A stretch of 64,000 bases of DNA from Alphaproteobacteria bacterium (GTDB lineage: Bacteria > Pseudomonadota > Alphaproteobacteria > Oceanibaculales > Oceanibaculaceae): positions 636,570-700,569 of the forward strand of contig JAHJHR010000017.1 of assembly GCA_018823745.1 (NCBI GenBank). Reading direction: 5' to 3'. Shown piece by piece: positions 9,008 through 19,561 of this stretch. Below the pieces are notes generated by a model. The model saw only the letters and a list, made by a program, of their open reading frames with translations, made no database searches and had not been told where the DNA came from. Within the stretch, counting starts at the first letter, position 1; every line of letters begins with the position of its first letter. The translations under genes and the position numbers were made by a program.

Positions 9008-9872
9008 GGATATTGGCCGAGGCCGTCAGCACCAGCGTCGAGACCATCAGGATATAGGAGACGGCAGCGCCGAACGGCCAGTTGTTCAGCTGGAACTGGC
9101 CGAAGACCAGCGGCCCCATCATCTTGAATTGCGGCCCGCCCAGCAGAACCGGCGTGGCATAGGCATTCATCCCCAGGATAAAGGTCAGGATCGTGCCGGC
9201 GATGATGCCGGGCAGCGCCAGCGGCCAGAGGATGCGCCAGAACATGGTGGCAGGCGGCGCGCCCAGGCTGAACGCCGCTTCCTCGACATTGCGCTCGATG
9301 CCCTCGATCACGCTTTGCAGGGTCAGCACCATGAAGGGCAGATTGACCGCGATAATGCCGATGATCACCGCCTGCTCGGTGAACATGATCTGCATCGGCG
9401 TCTCAATGACACCCAGCCCCATCAGCGTCGAATTCAGGAACCCCTTGCTGCCGAACAGCGTCATCCAGCCAGCGGCGCGCACGGCATTGCCGACGAACAG
9501 CGGCAGAACAACCAGCATGATCAGCAGATTCTTGAACCGTGTCTGGGTGCGGGCCAGCACATAGGCCAGCGGAAAGCCCAGGATCAGGCAGATGATCGTG
9601 CAGATCAGCGAGACCCGCAGCGTCGTCAGGAAGATGTCGATGTAATAGCTGTCGGAAAAGAACTTCGCGTAATTTTCCAGGCTGAACGCCTCGACCATCA
9701 TCACGCGCGGCTCGAACCGGTTCAGGCTGTAGCGGAACAGGATCAGCACCGGGAAGACCAGCCCGATGGCGACGATGATCGTCGCCGGGCCGATCAGCGA
9801 TCCGGCGGACAGGAAGATGCCGGCCGGTTTCCGGGCCGGCGCCGCCCCTGTTGCAGCAAATGCCTGTGTCAT
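8982..9872 (-). CDS. ABC transporter permease (PotB-like)
   Basis: 296 aa from the ATG at 9872, chosen for the GAAGG about 5-9 nt upstream; an upstream in-frame start would add about 33 unlikely residues. It has about six membrane segments and the BPD transport EAA loop (VEEAAFSLGAPPATMFWRILWPLALPG). The 3' end overlaps the cobW-like gene by 26 bp, convergently. It belongs to a complete polyamine/opine-type importer with the binding protein (9944), ATPase (11048) and second permease (12137), and is the last gene of that minus-strand series. Confidence 0.88.
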   Translation of the reverse strand: MTQAFAATGAAPARKPAGIFLSAGSLIGPATIIVAIGLVFPVLILFRYSLNRFEPRVMMVEAFSLENYAKFFSDSYYIDIFLTTLRVSLICTIICLILGFPLAYVLARTQTRFKNLLIMLVVLPLFVGNAVRAAGWMTLFGSKGFLNSTLMGLGVIETPMQIMFTEQAVIIGIIAVNLPFMVLTLQSVIEGIERNVEEAAFSLGAPPATMFWRILWPLALPGIIAGTILTFILGMNAYATPVLLGGPQFKMMGPLVFGQFQLNNWPFGAAVSYILMVSTLVLTASANILMQRRYRR

Positions 9873-9943
9873 CGATGCCTTCGTTCCCAGAACAGCAGGA
9901 GAAAGGCCGGCACCGGGAGACGCCCCGGCGCCGGCCTGTGGAA

Positions 9944-11005
9944 TCAGCCCTTCAGCTCCTTGTCCCACCATTCCTTCAGGGCGACGTCATTCTCGGTGAT
10001 ATAGCCGTAGTCGAGATTGACGAGCTGCTTGATCTCCTCCGGCGTGAAGCCGATGCGGGCATTCAGCTCGGGCGCCACGACCGCATTGGTGACGGTCGGG
10101 TTGTAGCCCATATCGACCGCGAAGGCCTCCTGCGCCGATTTCTCCAGCATGGCGTCGAGATAGGCATAGGCGCCCGCCTTGTTCGGGGCGTTCTTCGGAA
10201 TGGCGAAGCCGGAAACATAGGCCAGCGCGCCTTCCGTCGGGGTGATCGCCTTGACCGGAATATCGGCATTCTGCCACTGCACCACGCGGGCCTTCCACAT
10301 GATGCCGATGGCGAATTCCTCGACCTTCAGGGCCTGGGCGAAGGCCTCGTTGGTCGGGTAGATGCGCATCCCGGCTTTCTTGCATTCCAGCAGCAGTGCC
10401 TTGCCCGGCTCCAGATCGCTGACCGTGCCACCGGCGGCCAGCGCCGCTGCCACCATCGTGTACTGGTACTGGATGTCGATCAGGGCCAGCTTGTCGCCCC
10501 ATTTCGGATCGAAGATGCCCTTGTAGCTGGTCGGCGGCACCTCGATCAGCTTGGGCTGGTAGACGCCGACCATGCCGGAATAGATATGCCCGATGCCATA
10601 CGGGTATTTCATTGATTCCAGAATGTTCTTGGCATTCTTCAGCTTGCTGTAGTCCAGCTCCTCCATCACGCCGGCATCATGCATCTGGTACATGTTCACG
10701 GCCGAGAGGCCCTGCACATCGGTGGTGCCGCGCGGCAGCCGCCGTTCGGCCAGCACCTTGCTGCGGCGCTGCGCATCGCCGGCCTGGTCCTGCACCACTT
10801 CCCAGCCCTGGGCGGTCAGGATCGGCGCGTCGATGTTCTTGTTCAGCAGCCGGGCGTAATCACCGCCCCAGGTGCCGACCACGATCTTGCCCTTGGACTG
10901 CGCCCGGGCCAGCCCGGAAACGCCACTCAGGGCCGCCGCCCCGCCCAGTACCGCCGCACCCTGCAACACGCCGCGACGGGATACATCGGTAAATTTGTTC
11001 TTCAT
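9944..11005 (-). CDS. ABC transporter substrate-binding protein (PotD-like, family 1)
   Basis: 353 aa from the ATG at 11005, preceded by AAGGA at good spacing. The Tat signal SRRGVLQGAAVLGGAAALSGVSG ends near LARAQ. The mature part (KGKIVVGTWGGDYARLL, then AITPTEGALAYVSGFAIPK) is typical of spermidine/putrescine-like binding proteins. It is encoded between the two permeases of the same importer. The ligand may be an amidated or peptidic compound, given the amidohydrolase genes upstream in the same block, but this is inferred. Confidence 0.88.
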   Translation of the reverse strand: MKNKFTDVSRRGVLQGAAVLGGAAALSGVSGLARAQSKGKIVVGTWGGDYARLLNKNIDAPILTAQGWEVVQDQAGDAQRRSKVLAERRLPRGTTDVQGLSAVNMYQMHDAGVMEELDYSKLKNAKNILESMKYPYGIGHIYSGMVGVYQPKLIEVPPTSYKGIFDPKWGDKLALIDIQYQYTMVAAALAAGGTVSDLEPGKALLLECKKAGMRIYPTNEAFAQALKVEEFAIGIMWKARVVQWQNADIPVKAITPTEGALAYVSGFAIPKNAPNKAGAYAYLDAMLEKSAQEAFAVDMGYNPTVTNAVVAPELNARIGFTPEEIKQLVNLDYGYITENDVALKEWWDKELKG

Positions 11006-11047
11006 TGTCTTGTCCTTTCCCCTTGCTTCAGCCTCCATGACCGGGCG

Positions 11048-12127
<1,080 letters not shown>

Positions 12128-12136
12128 CCTACCTCT

Positions 12137-12964
12137 TCACACAACACGGCTGATTTTGACGAAACGGTCGGTGATCAGCATGGCGGCGCCGATCAGCAGG
12201 ATCTGGATGACCGAGACCGCCGCGATGGTCGGGTCGATCTTCCATTCCAGATATTGCAGGATGGCAATCGGCAGCGTCGTCCGGCCGGGACCGACCAGGA
12301 ACATGCTCATCTCCAGATTGCCGAAGGAGGAGACGAAGCCGAACATTGCGGCGGCAACGATGCCGGGCAGGATCGATGGCAGGGTGATGCGACGGAATGT
12401 CGTCCAGCGATTCGCCCCCAGATTCTGCGCCGCTTCCTCCAGCGTGCGGTCAAAGCCGGCAAGGCTGGCGGTGACCAGGCGGACGGTCCAGGGAATGACG
12501 ACCAGCACATGCCCGGCGACAAGGCCGCCCAGTGACCCCAGGATCGGCAGGCCGGTCGCGATCTCGACCTCGACATGGGCGACATAGAGCGCCATGCCCA
12601 GCACGATGCCCGGCACCATCAGCGGCAGCAGCAGCAAATTGTTCAGCCCCTCGCGCCCGCGAAAGCGGAAGCGCGACAGGCACAGTGCCGCCGGTACGCC
12701 CACGGCAAGGCCGATGGCGGTGGCGATCACCCCCAGTTCCAGGCTGAGGACGAAGCCGCTGACAAAGCGTTCATTGCCGGCCAGCTCGCCATACCAGCGC
12801 AGTGAATAGCCATCCGGCGGGAAGGACGGGATTTCCTGTCGGAAGAAGGACAGCCAGATCACGAAGATCAGCGGCGTCAGGATGTAGAGCATGGTGAAGC
12901 CTGCGGCGCCCCGCAGCAGCCAGCGGCCCAACCGCCGTGAGCCGAAGGTGCCGGTCATCGCCAT
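12137..12964 (-). CDS. ABC transporter permease (PotC-like)
   Basis: 275 aa from the ATG at 12964, with GAGGG 7 nt upstream; a GTG one codon earlier is possible. It has about six membrane helices and the EAA loop LEEAAQNLGANRWTTFRRITLPSILPG. It lies 10 bp from the ATPase gene and about 10 bp after the amidohydrolase gene, so it is co-transcribed with both. Confidence 0.9.
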   Translation of the reverse strand: MAMTGTFGSRRLGRWLLRGAAGFTMLYILTPLIFVIWLSFFRQEIPSFPPDGYSLRWYGELAGNERFVSGFVLSLELGVIATAIGLAVGVPAALCLSRFRFRGREGLNNLLLLPLMVPGIVLGMALYVAHVEVEIATGLPILGSLGGLVAGHVLVVIPWTVRLVTASLAGFDRTLEEAAQNLGANRWTTFRRITLPSILPGIVAAAMFGFVSSFGNLEMSMFLVGPGRTTLPIAILQYLEWKIDPTIAAVSVIQILLIGAAMLITDRFVKISRVV

Positions 12965-12974
12965 CACACCGCCC

Positions 12975-14240
12975 TCATGCCGCTGCCGAAAGGCGGTTCT
13001 TGTGGAACACGCCGCCCTTCATGATCGCCGCCAGATGCTGGCCCTGGCCTTCCAGCAGGGTGATGTCGCGCAGCGGATCGCCATCGACTAGGATCAGATC
13101 GGCCCAGGCGCCCGGCTCGATCACGCCCAGCTTACCCGGGCGGCGGACCACTTCAGCGCCGATGATCGTGGCCGAGCGGATCACCTCCATCGGCGAGACG
13201 ACCGTGGTGCGGATGGAAAACTCCCGGCTCTGGTCGTCGATCAGCGCGCCCAGCAAATCGGAGCCATAGGCCACCTTCACCCCGGCGCGCTTGCAGATTT
13301 CCAGCGATTTATAGCCGCCTTCCAGAACCGCAGCGTTTTTCTCCAGCATCTCTGACGTCATGCCGAACTGCGCCGCGCGTTCCTTCATGGCGACATAGGC
13401 AACGATATTGGCGACCAGATAGGCGCCCTTTTCGGCCATCAGGGCGGCGCTGGCATCGTCGATCAGATTGCCATGCTCGATGGTGCGCACGCCATTCGAC
13501 ACCGCCCGCTCGATGGCTTCCGGGGAATAGGCATGGGCGCAGACATAGCGCCCGAAGGCATGTGCCTCCTCGACCGCCGCCTGGATTTCGCCGATGGAGA
13601 ATTGCAGGCTGTCCAGCGGATCGAAGGGCGAGGCCACACCGCCCGACACCATGATCTTCACATGATCACAGCCCAGCCGCATCTGCTCGCGTACGGCGCG
13701 GCGCATCGAATCGACGCCATCGACCACCTGACGCAGATGCACCATGGCGTTGCAGCAGAAGCAGGGGGGCGGTGGCTGGGTGCGGCCGCGATTGTCGTTA
13801 TGGCCGCCGGTCGGCCCCAAGGACCGCCCGGCGATGAACAGGCGCGGACCGGCGAAATATCCCTGGTCGACCGCCGCCTTCAGCCCCCAATCCGACCCGC
13901 CGGTATCGCGCACCGTGGTGAAACCGCGATCAAGCATGCCCCGCAGGCGCGCGGCGGCGCGGGCGGTACCCAGCGTCAGCGGCACATCCTCCAGCCGGCG
14001 GATATAGACCTCGCTGTGCATGCAGTGGACATGGCTGTCGATCAGCCCCGGCATCAGCGTGCGGCCGCCGCAATCGATCACCTCGGCGCTGGCCGATGTG
14101 ATCGGCCGGTCGGAAACCTCGCGGAATTTGTCGCCTTCGATCAGGATTTCATAGCCGCCGCGCGTCTCGTCATGGCGCGGATCAAGCAGCGTGAAATTCC
14201 GGAGCAGCACCGGGGTGGGCTTATCCTGACCATTCCCCAT
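12975..14240 (-). CDS. Amidohydrolase-family metal-dependent hydrolase (paralogue 1)
   Basis: 421 aa from the ATG at 14240. Metal-binding features of the amidohydrolase superfamily are present: GLIDSHVHCMH (HxH), DHVKIMVSGGV with a lysine that could be carbamylated, CAHAYSPEAI, IEHGNLID and YGSDLLG. It resembles Xaa-Pro dipeptidase/imidazolonepropionase-like enzymes that act on amide or peptide bonds. A cysteine cluster (CFCC) follows the TGGHND segment. A close paralogue is next door at 14413. Both sit between a CitE-like lyase gene and an ABC importer, suggesting hydrolysis of an imported amide. Confidence 0.85.
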   Translation of the reverse strand: MGNGQDKPTPVLLRNFTLLDPRHDETRGGYEILIEGDKFREVSDRPITSASAEVIDCGGRTLMPGLIDSHVHCMHSEVYIRRLEDVPLTLGTARAAARLRGMLDRGFTTVRDTGGSDWGLKAAVDQGYFAGPRLFIAGRSLGPTGGHNDNRGRTQPPPPCFCCNAMVHLRQVVDGVDSMRRAVREQMRLGCDHVKIMVSGGVASPFDPLDSLQFSIGEIQAAVEEAHAFGRYVCAHAYSPEAIERAVSNGVRTIEHGNLIDDASAALMAEKGAYLVANIVAYVAMKERAAQFGMTSEMLEKNAAVLEGGYKSLEICKRAGVKVAYGSDLLGALIDDQSREFSIRTTVVSPMEVIRSATIIGAEVVRRPGKLGVIEPGAWADLILVDGDPLRDITLLEGQGQHLAAIMKGGVFHKNRLSAAA

Positions 14241-14412
14241 GACCGGTGATCCCCATACGGTGAATGATGCCAAGGCACGCAGACAAGATGTCCGCGCGGC
14301 AAACAACTTATATGACTAAATTAGCTTCACTCGAATTGGATAAATCCGGCAAGAGTTTATTCAACGCTCAGATGTAAAAAATTGTGCGGCGCAGCAAAAC
14401 GCCGCCATGCCG

Positions 14413-15648
14413 TCAGTTCAGGCGGTTCTTGTGGAAGCGGCCGCCCTGCATGATGACGCTGAGATTCCGGCCCTGGCCTTCCATGACGGAGATATCCTTC
14501 AGCGGGTTGCCGTCGACGACCAGCAGATCGGCCCAGGCGCCCGGCTTCAGGCAACCCAGCTTGCCCTCGCGGCGGACCACCTGCGCGCCGATGGTGGTGG
14601 CCGAGCGGATGATCTCTATCGGGCTGACGACCTGGCTGCGGATCGAGAATTCGCGGCTCTGCTCGACCTGCAGCTGGCCCAGCAGATCGGTGCCGAAGGC
14701 GACCGGCACCCCCGCCCGCTTGCAGATTTCCAGCGACCGCAGCGCGCCCTCGATGACAATGTCGTTCTTCTCCAGCATCTCCGCCCCCATGCCGAATTCG
14801 GCCGCCCGTTCCTTCATGGCGAAATAGGTGACGAGATTGGCGACCAGGAACATCTTCTTCTCAGCCATCAATTTGGCCGAGGCATCATCGATCAGATTGC
14901 CATGCTCAATGGTCCGCACGCCGGCATGGGCGGCGCGGGTGATGGCTTCCGGCGTATAGGCATGGGCGCAGACATAGCGCCCGAAGGCATGCGATTCCTC
15001 AACCGCCGCCGCCACCTCGACCGGCGAGAATTGCAGGCTGTCCAGCGGGTCATAGGGCGAGGCAACGCCACCCGACATCATGATCTTCACATGGTCGCAA
15101 CCCTGGCGCATTTCCTCGCGCACGGCCTTGCGCACCCCGTCGACGCCATCGGCGATGCCCATGGTGAAGGCCATGGCGTTGCAGCAATGACAGCCCGAGC
15201 CGCTATCGGTGCGGCGGCGCGGATCGCTGTGCCCGCCGGTCGGGCCGATGGCCTTGCCGGCAATGAACAGCCGCGGGCCGGGCAGCAGCCCCTGCTCCAC
15301 CGCTGTCTTGATGCCCCAATCGGCCCCGCCGGTATCGCGCACCGTGGTGAAGCCGCGATCCAGCATGTTCTTCATCAGCACCGCGGAGCGCGCGGTCATC
15401 AGCGTCAGCGGCACATCCTCCAGCCGGCGGATGAACACCTCGCTGAGGAACACATGGACATGGCTGTCGATCAGCCCCGGCATCAGCGTGCGGCCGCCGC
15501 AATCGACGATGTCGGCACTGCCGGCCTTGATCGGCTTGTCGGAGATTTCCCTGATCTTGTCGCCTTCGACGAGAAGCTCGAACCCGCCCTTCAGACCGTC
15601 ATGGTCGGGGTCGAGCATCTCGAAATTCTTGAAGTGGACAAGCGACAT
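14413..15648 (-). CDS. Amidohydrolase-family metal-dependent hydrolase (paralogue 2)
   Basis: 411 aa from the ATG at 15648, which has GGAG upstream. It has the same plan as its neighbour: GLIDSHVHVFL, DHVKIMMSGGV, CAHAYTPEAI, IEHGNLID and FGTDLLG. The CxCC cluster is conserved (CHCC after TGGHSD). The two are clearly tandem duplicates by sequence, but differ across much of their length, so the duplication is old or they have split functions. A 170-bp gap separates them. Confidence 0.85.
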   Translation of the reverse strand: MSLVHFKNFEMLDPDHDGLKGGFELLVEGDKIREISDKPIKAGSADIVDCGGRTLMPGLIDSHVHVFLSEVFIRRLEDVPLTLMTARSAVLMKNMLDRGFTTVRDTGGADWGIKTAVEQGLLPGPRLFIAGKAIGPTGGHSDPRRRTDSGSGCHCCNAMAFTMGIADGVDGVRKAVREEMRQGCDHVKIMMSGGVASPYDPLDSLQFSPVEVAAAVEESHAFGRYVCAHAYTPEAITRAAHAGVRTIEHGNLIDDASAKLMAEKKMFLVANLVTYFAMKERAAEFGMGAEMLEKNDIVIEGALRSLEICKRAGVPVAFGTDLLGQLQVEQSREFSIRSQVVSPIEIIRSATTIGAQVVRREGKLGCLKPGAWADLLVVDGNPLKDISVMEGQGRNLSVIMQGGRFHKNRLN

Positions 15649-15736
15649 GGGGCAACTCCACAAGCGTTGGCTAAACCAGGCCAAACGTTCGCGCAGCTGA
15701 CAGGTTTCGTCAACGCCCCATTATGCCCTTACCGGA

Positions 15737-16480
15737 TCAGCGCAGCTTTTCACCCTCGCGGGCGGAGAACACGGCATTGGCTTCCGCCGCCTGGGCATCG
15801 TCGAAGCAGACCTTGCCCTGGAAGCCGATGCGCCGGACCATGTCGCAGGCCTCGCCCCAGCCGGGCCGGCCCGGCGGGAACTGGCCACCATCGAACGGAC
15901 CGGACAGACCGGCGGCGCGGGCCGCCAGCACCAGCATGCGGCGCGGCAGCGACAGCGCCTCCGGGTCCAGCGTGGCGCGGGTCACCGGGCTGCCGATATC
16001 GGCCATGAAATCGGACGCGCCGATGCCCAGCGTCAGCATGCGCGGGGTCGCGCGGGCCAGATTCACAGCCTCCAGCGCGCCGAAGCAGCTCTCCACCAGG
16101 CCGATGATCTTGGTGCGGCCGGCCTCGATGCCCAGCGCCTTTTCCTTCTCGGTCAGGCGGCGGTCGATATCCTGCAGATCGGCAACGCGCTCCGCCTTCG
16201 GCAGGATCACAGCCCCGATGCCGGGGCCGAAACATTCCAGATCTTCGGGGATCATGCCGCTATCGGCCTTGTTGACGCGCAGCGCGACCAGCGGCGTCCA
16301 GTCCTGCTTTGCCAGCGCCGTCGCCTTCACGCGGGCGGCCGGCTTGTCGTCCATCGGCACGCCGTCTTCAAGGTCCAGCATCACCACATCGGCAGGCGTA
16401 TTGGCGAAGACCTGCTCCAGATTGTCGCGGTGCGCCGGGGCGTAGAGGATCGAGCGGTACCAGCCATCTTTGCGGAACAT
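15737..16480 (-). CDS. HpcH/HpaI aldolase / CitE-like lyase
   Basis: 247 aa, short for a CitE-like TIM barrel but complete. Motifs are RSILYAPAHRDNL, VVMLDLEDGVP, ALRVNK, the metal-binding glutamate in IIGLVES, and GIGASDFMADIG. The family cleaves or forms C-C bonds of acyl-CoA or acid substrates (citryl-CoA, malyl-CoA and relatives). It lies 11 bp downstream of the PanE-like gene and so is probably in the same operon. The exact substrate is unknown. Confidence 0.82.
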   Translation of the reverse strand: MFRKDGWYRSILYAPAHRDNLEQVFANTPADVVMLDLEDGVPMDDKPAARVKATALAKQDWTPLVALRVNKADSGMIPEDLECFGPGIGAVILPKAERVADLQDIDRRLTEKEKALGIEAGRTKIIGLVESCFGALEAVNLARATPRMLTLGIGASDFMADIGSPVTRATLDPEALSLPRRMLVLAARAAGLSGPFDGGQFPPGRPGWGEACDMVRRIGFQGKVCFDDAQAAEANAVFSAREGEKLR

Positions 16481-16491
16481 GGGGGTTCTCC

Positions 16492-17433
16492 TTACTGCTG
16501 CGCCGCGGGGCGCATGTCGTGTGCTTCCATGGCGCGGACCAGGCCGGCCACGATGGAATTGGTCGGGGTCGGCACGCCCAGCTTTGCGCCCTCATCGGCA
16601 ACCGCACCGTTCAGGAAGTCGATCTCACCCTGCCGACCGGCCAGCCGGTCGAGCAGCAGCGACGGCTTGGCGCCCGGAATGGCGGAGCCGAACTTGCGCA
16701 CATAGGCGACCGGATCGTCGAAGCTGAGGGCGATGCCGCGCGCCTTGGCGACGGCGAAGGCTTCCGACGCGCAGGCAGAGGCCACGCGCCACGCCTCCGG
16801 CGTCTCCATCACCTGGCCGATGGTCAGGCCGGTGATGCCGCACACCGCGCTGTAGGTGACGTTGCAGATCAGCTTCGACCAGATCATTGATTGAATGTCC
16901 GGCGCGGCCTCAGCGCGGAAACCGGCATCGGCCCAAACCTTGGCCACTGTCTCGGCGGCGGGTTGCGCCTCGGGCACGGTGGCGCCGATCTTCACGATCT
17001 CGAAGCCGTTATGATGCACATGGCCGGGCGTCGGAATGGTCGCCCCAAAGCCGCCGGCGATGCCCAGCAGCAGGCGGTCCTTCGACACGCTCTTCACCAA
17101 TATGTCGTAAGCGCCCAGGCCGTTCTGAATCGACAGCAGCAGCGTATCCGGGCCGATCATTGGCGTCGCCCCGGCCAGTGCCGAGTCGATATCGCGGGTC
17201 TTGGTGGCGACGATGACCAGTTCGCACAGCCCGACCTCGGCCGGATCAGTCGTGGCCTTGGAGGGCGACACCCAGTCGCCGCTGGCCCCGGTAATCTTCA
17301 GCCCCTTGGCACGGATGGCGTCGATATGGTCCTGCCAGCGATCCACCAGCCAGACATCATTGTCACCGGCGCGGGCCAGAATGGCGCCATAGACGGAGCC
17401 CATGGCCCCGGCGCCCAGGATGGCGATCTTCAT
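16492..17433 (-). CDS. 2-dehydropantoate 2-reductase family protein (PanE/ApbA-like)
   Basis: 313 aa. The N-terminal Rossmann motif is ILGAGAMGSVYGAILARAG, and the catalytic lysine region is MIWSKLICNVTYSAVCGITG (K with N four residues later, as in PanE). The C-terminal helical domain has KPSLLLDRLAGRQGEIDFLNG. The enzyme reduces ketopantoate or a related 2-oxo acid with NADPH. In this catabolic cluster it may act on a different 2-oxo/2-hydroxy acid than pantothenate synthesis needs, so I leave the symbol empty. Confidence 0.82.
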   Translation of the reverse strand: MKIAILGAGAMGSVYGAILARAGDNDVWLVDRWQDHIDAIRAKGLKITGASGDWVSPSKATTDPAEVGLCELVIVATKTRDIDSALAGATPMIGPDTLLLSIQNGLGAYDILVKSVSKDRLLLGIAGGFGATIPTPGHVHHNGFEIVKIGATVPEAQPAAETVAKVWADAGFRAEAAPDIQSMIWSKLICNVTYSAVCGITGLTIGQVMETPEAWRVASACASEAFAVAKARGIALSFDDPVAYVRKFGSAIPGAKPSLLLDRLAGRQGEIDFLNGAVADEGAKLGVPTPTNSIVAGLVRAMEAHDMRPAAQQ

Positions 17434-17458
17434 CAGCGGTTCCTCTCAGTTTCTTGGC

Positions 17459-19489
17459 TTATTGCGGTACGGCAAGCCGGCGGGCCTGCCTGTCGAAACG
17501 CAGATGCCAGGCCAGCCCCAGCGTCACCAGCGCGACGCCGATCAGATCGGTCAGCCAGCTGGGATCGATCAGCGTCACAGCACCCAGCGCAAACAGCAGG
17601 CGCGGCCCCCAGGAGACCGGCCCCCGGCACTGGCCGATGGCGGTGATCGACATGAACACGATGCCAATGGTCGCCGAAACCAGCGCCAGCGCCACATCCG
17701 CCGGCTGGCCCTGCAGCGTCAGCTCCGGGTTCATGATGAACATGAAGGGGATCAGGAACAGGCTGCAGGCCAGGATCATCGCATAGGCGGCCGTCCCCAT
17801 GACAGTGCCGCCGCTGATCGCCACGGCAGCAAACACCCCGGCCGCGACCGGCGGGGTGATGGCCGAGACGCTGGCAAAGAAATACAGGAACAGATGCGCC
17901 GGCAGCAGATCGAAGCCCAGATTGATCAGCGGCGGGGCCAGCACGGCGGCCCCCACGGCATAGGCGGCAGGTGTCGGCATGCCCATGCCCAGGATGATGG
18001 CGATGACCATGGTCAGCACCAGCGACAGCAGGATCTGGCCCTGGCCGATGCTGACGATCAGCTGCGAGAAGGTGACGCCCAGCCCGGTCAGATTTATCAG
18101 CGAGACGATGATCTGCGCCGCCGCGATGATCATGGCGATGAACACCACGCCGCGCGCCGCCTCGTACAGCCCGTCGATGACGGAGCGGACCAGCTTCTTC
18201 ACGCGCTGGCCGAGATCGCCCTGGATGCCGGTGATGTCGTCGGGCGTCTCGCCCAGCCCGGCGACGGCGCGGGCGCGCTCCCCCGCGCTGGAGGAGGCCG
18301 GCTGGCGGCGGAACAGGACTGTCAGAAGCATCATGGCGACGATGGAAATGATCGCCCAGAACACCGCCATCTGGATCGTGTATTGCTGGACGATGAAATA
18401 GACCAGGATGCCGATGGGCACCATCAGGCTGATCAGCGCCAGCGGCTCGAAGGCCTCGCGCCGGGTCGGGATCAGCTCGGCCGGCAGCGGCTTCAGATCG
18501 TATTTCAGGGCGTAGAGATAGACGCCGATCAGCAGCGCCATGAAGAACAGCAGCGACGGCACCAGCGCCGCCGTCACCACGTCGAGATAGGCGATGCCCA
18601 GTAGCTCCGCCATCAGGAAGGCGCCCGGCCCCATGACCGGCGGCATGATCTGCCCGCCGGTCGAGGCCACCGCCTCTATGGCGCCGGCCAGGTTGCGCTT
18701 GAAGCCCAGGCGCTTCATCAGCGGGATGGTCAGCACGCCGGTGCTCGTGACATTGGCAACCGTGCTGCCATTCACCATGCCCATGAAGGCGCTGCCGAAC
18801 ACCGCGACCATGCCGGCCCCGCCGCGCACCCGGCCGCCGATCCGCATGGCGATCAGGATGAACACCTGCCCGGCGCCGCTGCTGTTCAGCAGCGCGCCCA
18901 GGATCAGGAACAGCGTGACGACGGTGGCGGAAATGCCCATCAGCGGGCCGAGCAGCCCGTTCTCGCCGAGATAAAAGGCATAGATCAGCCGGTCGAGCGA
19001 CAGGCCGCGATGGCCCAGCGCGCCGGGAATGTAATTGCCGAAATAGGCATAGAGGTAGAACACCAGGATCATGCCGACGAACAGCCAGCCCAGCGCCCGG
19101 CGCACGCCCTCCAGCACCAGCAGCAGCAGTGTGACGCCGAAGATCTTCTCAAGCGTCTCGTCGGTGAACCAGGTGCTCTCGACGATGGTGTTGTAGTTCC
19201 AGACGATATAGCCCAGCACCAGCACGCTGAGGCCTGCCAGTACCAGATCGAACAGCCGGATCAGCGTCGAATCGCGCTTCGAGCCGCTATAGAGCAGGAA
19301 GACCAGCGCCAGCGCGCCGCCGAGATGGATGGCGCGCTGCTGGTAATTCGGCAGGGTGCCGATACCCGCCGTCACCACATGGAACAGGATCCAGAGGATC
19401 GCGACCCCGGCCAGGGCCTTGCCGGCGATGCCGCCATATTTGCGGTAGCCGCTTTCTCTTTCTTCAGGTTCCATCGCTCGGTCGGACAA
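17459..19489 (-). CDS. TRAP transporter permease, fused small and large membrane subunits (TAXI type)
   Basis: 676 aa with many membrane segments. The N-terminal part (about 1-150) replaces the DctQ-like small subunit; the rest is DctM-like, with GSAFMGMVNGSTVANVTSTGVLTIPLMKR and GMGMPTPAAYAVGAAVLAPPLINLG typical of TRAP large subunits. The fusion is usual for TAXI systems. The partner binding protein is just upstream at 19562. Transport is driven by an ion gradient rather than ATP. Confidence 0.92.
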   Translation of the reverse strand: MSDRAMEPEERESGYRKYGGIAGKALAGVAILWILFHVVTAGIGTLPNYQQRAIHLGGALALVFLLYSGSKRDSTLIRLFDLVLAGLSVLVLGYIVWNYNTIVESTWFTDETLEKIFGVTLLLLVLEGVRRALGWLFVGMILVFYLYAYFGNYIPGALGHRGLSLDRLIYAFYLGENGLLGPLMGISATVVTLFLILGALLNSSGAGQVFILIAMRIGGRVRGGAGMVAVFGSAFMGMVNGSTVANVTSTGVLTIPLMKRLGFKRNLAGAIEAVASTGGQIMPPVMGPGAFLMAELLGIAYLDVVTAALVPSLLFFMALLIGVYLYALKYDLKPLPAELIPTRREAFEPLALISLMVPIGILVYFIVQQYTIQMAVFWAIISIVAMMLLTVLFRRQPASSSAGERARAVAGLGETPDDITGIQGDLGQRVKKLVRSVIDGLYEAARGVVFIAMIIAAAQIIVSLINLTGLGVTFSQLIVSIGQGQILLSLVLTMVIAIILGMGMPTPAAYAVGAAVLAPPLINLGFDLLPAHLFLYFFASVSAITPPVAAGVFAAVAISGGTVMGTAAYAMILACSLFLIPFMFIMNPELTLQGQPADVALALVSATIGIVFMSITAIGQCRGPVSWGPRLLFALGAVTLIDPSWLTDLIGVALVTLGLAWHLRFDRQARRLAVPQ

Positions 19490-19561
19490 TCATCAGGGTT
19501 GCAAAAAGCCGACCGCCGGCGCGGGGCGCCGGCGGTCCAGGGGTGGAAAGGACGGCAGCTC

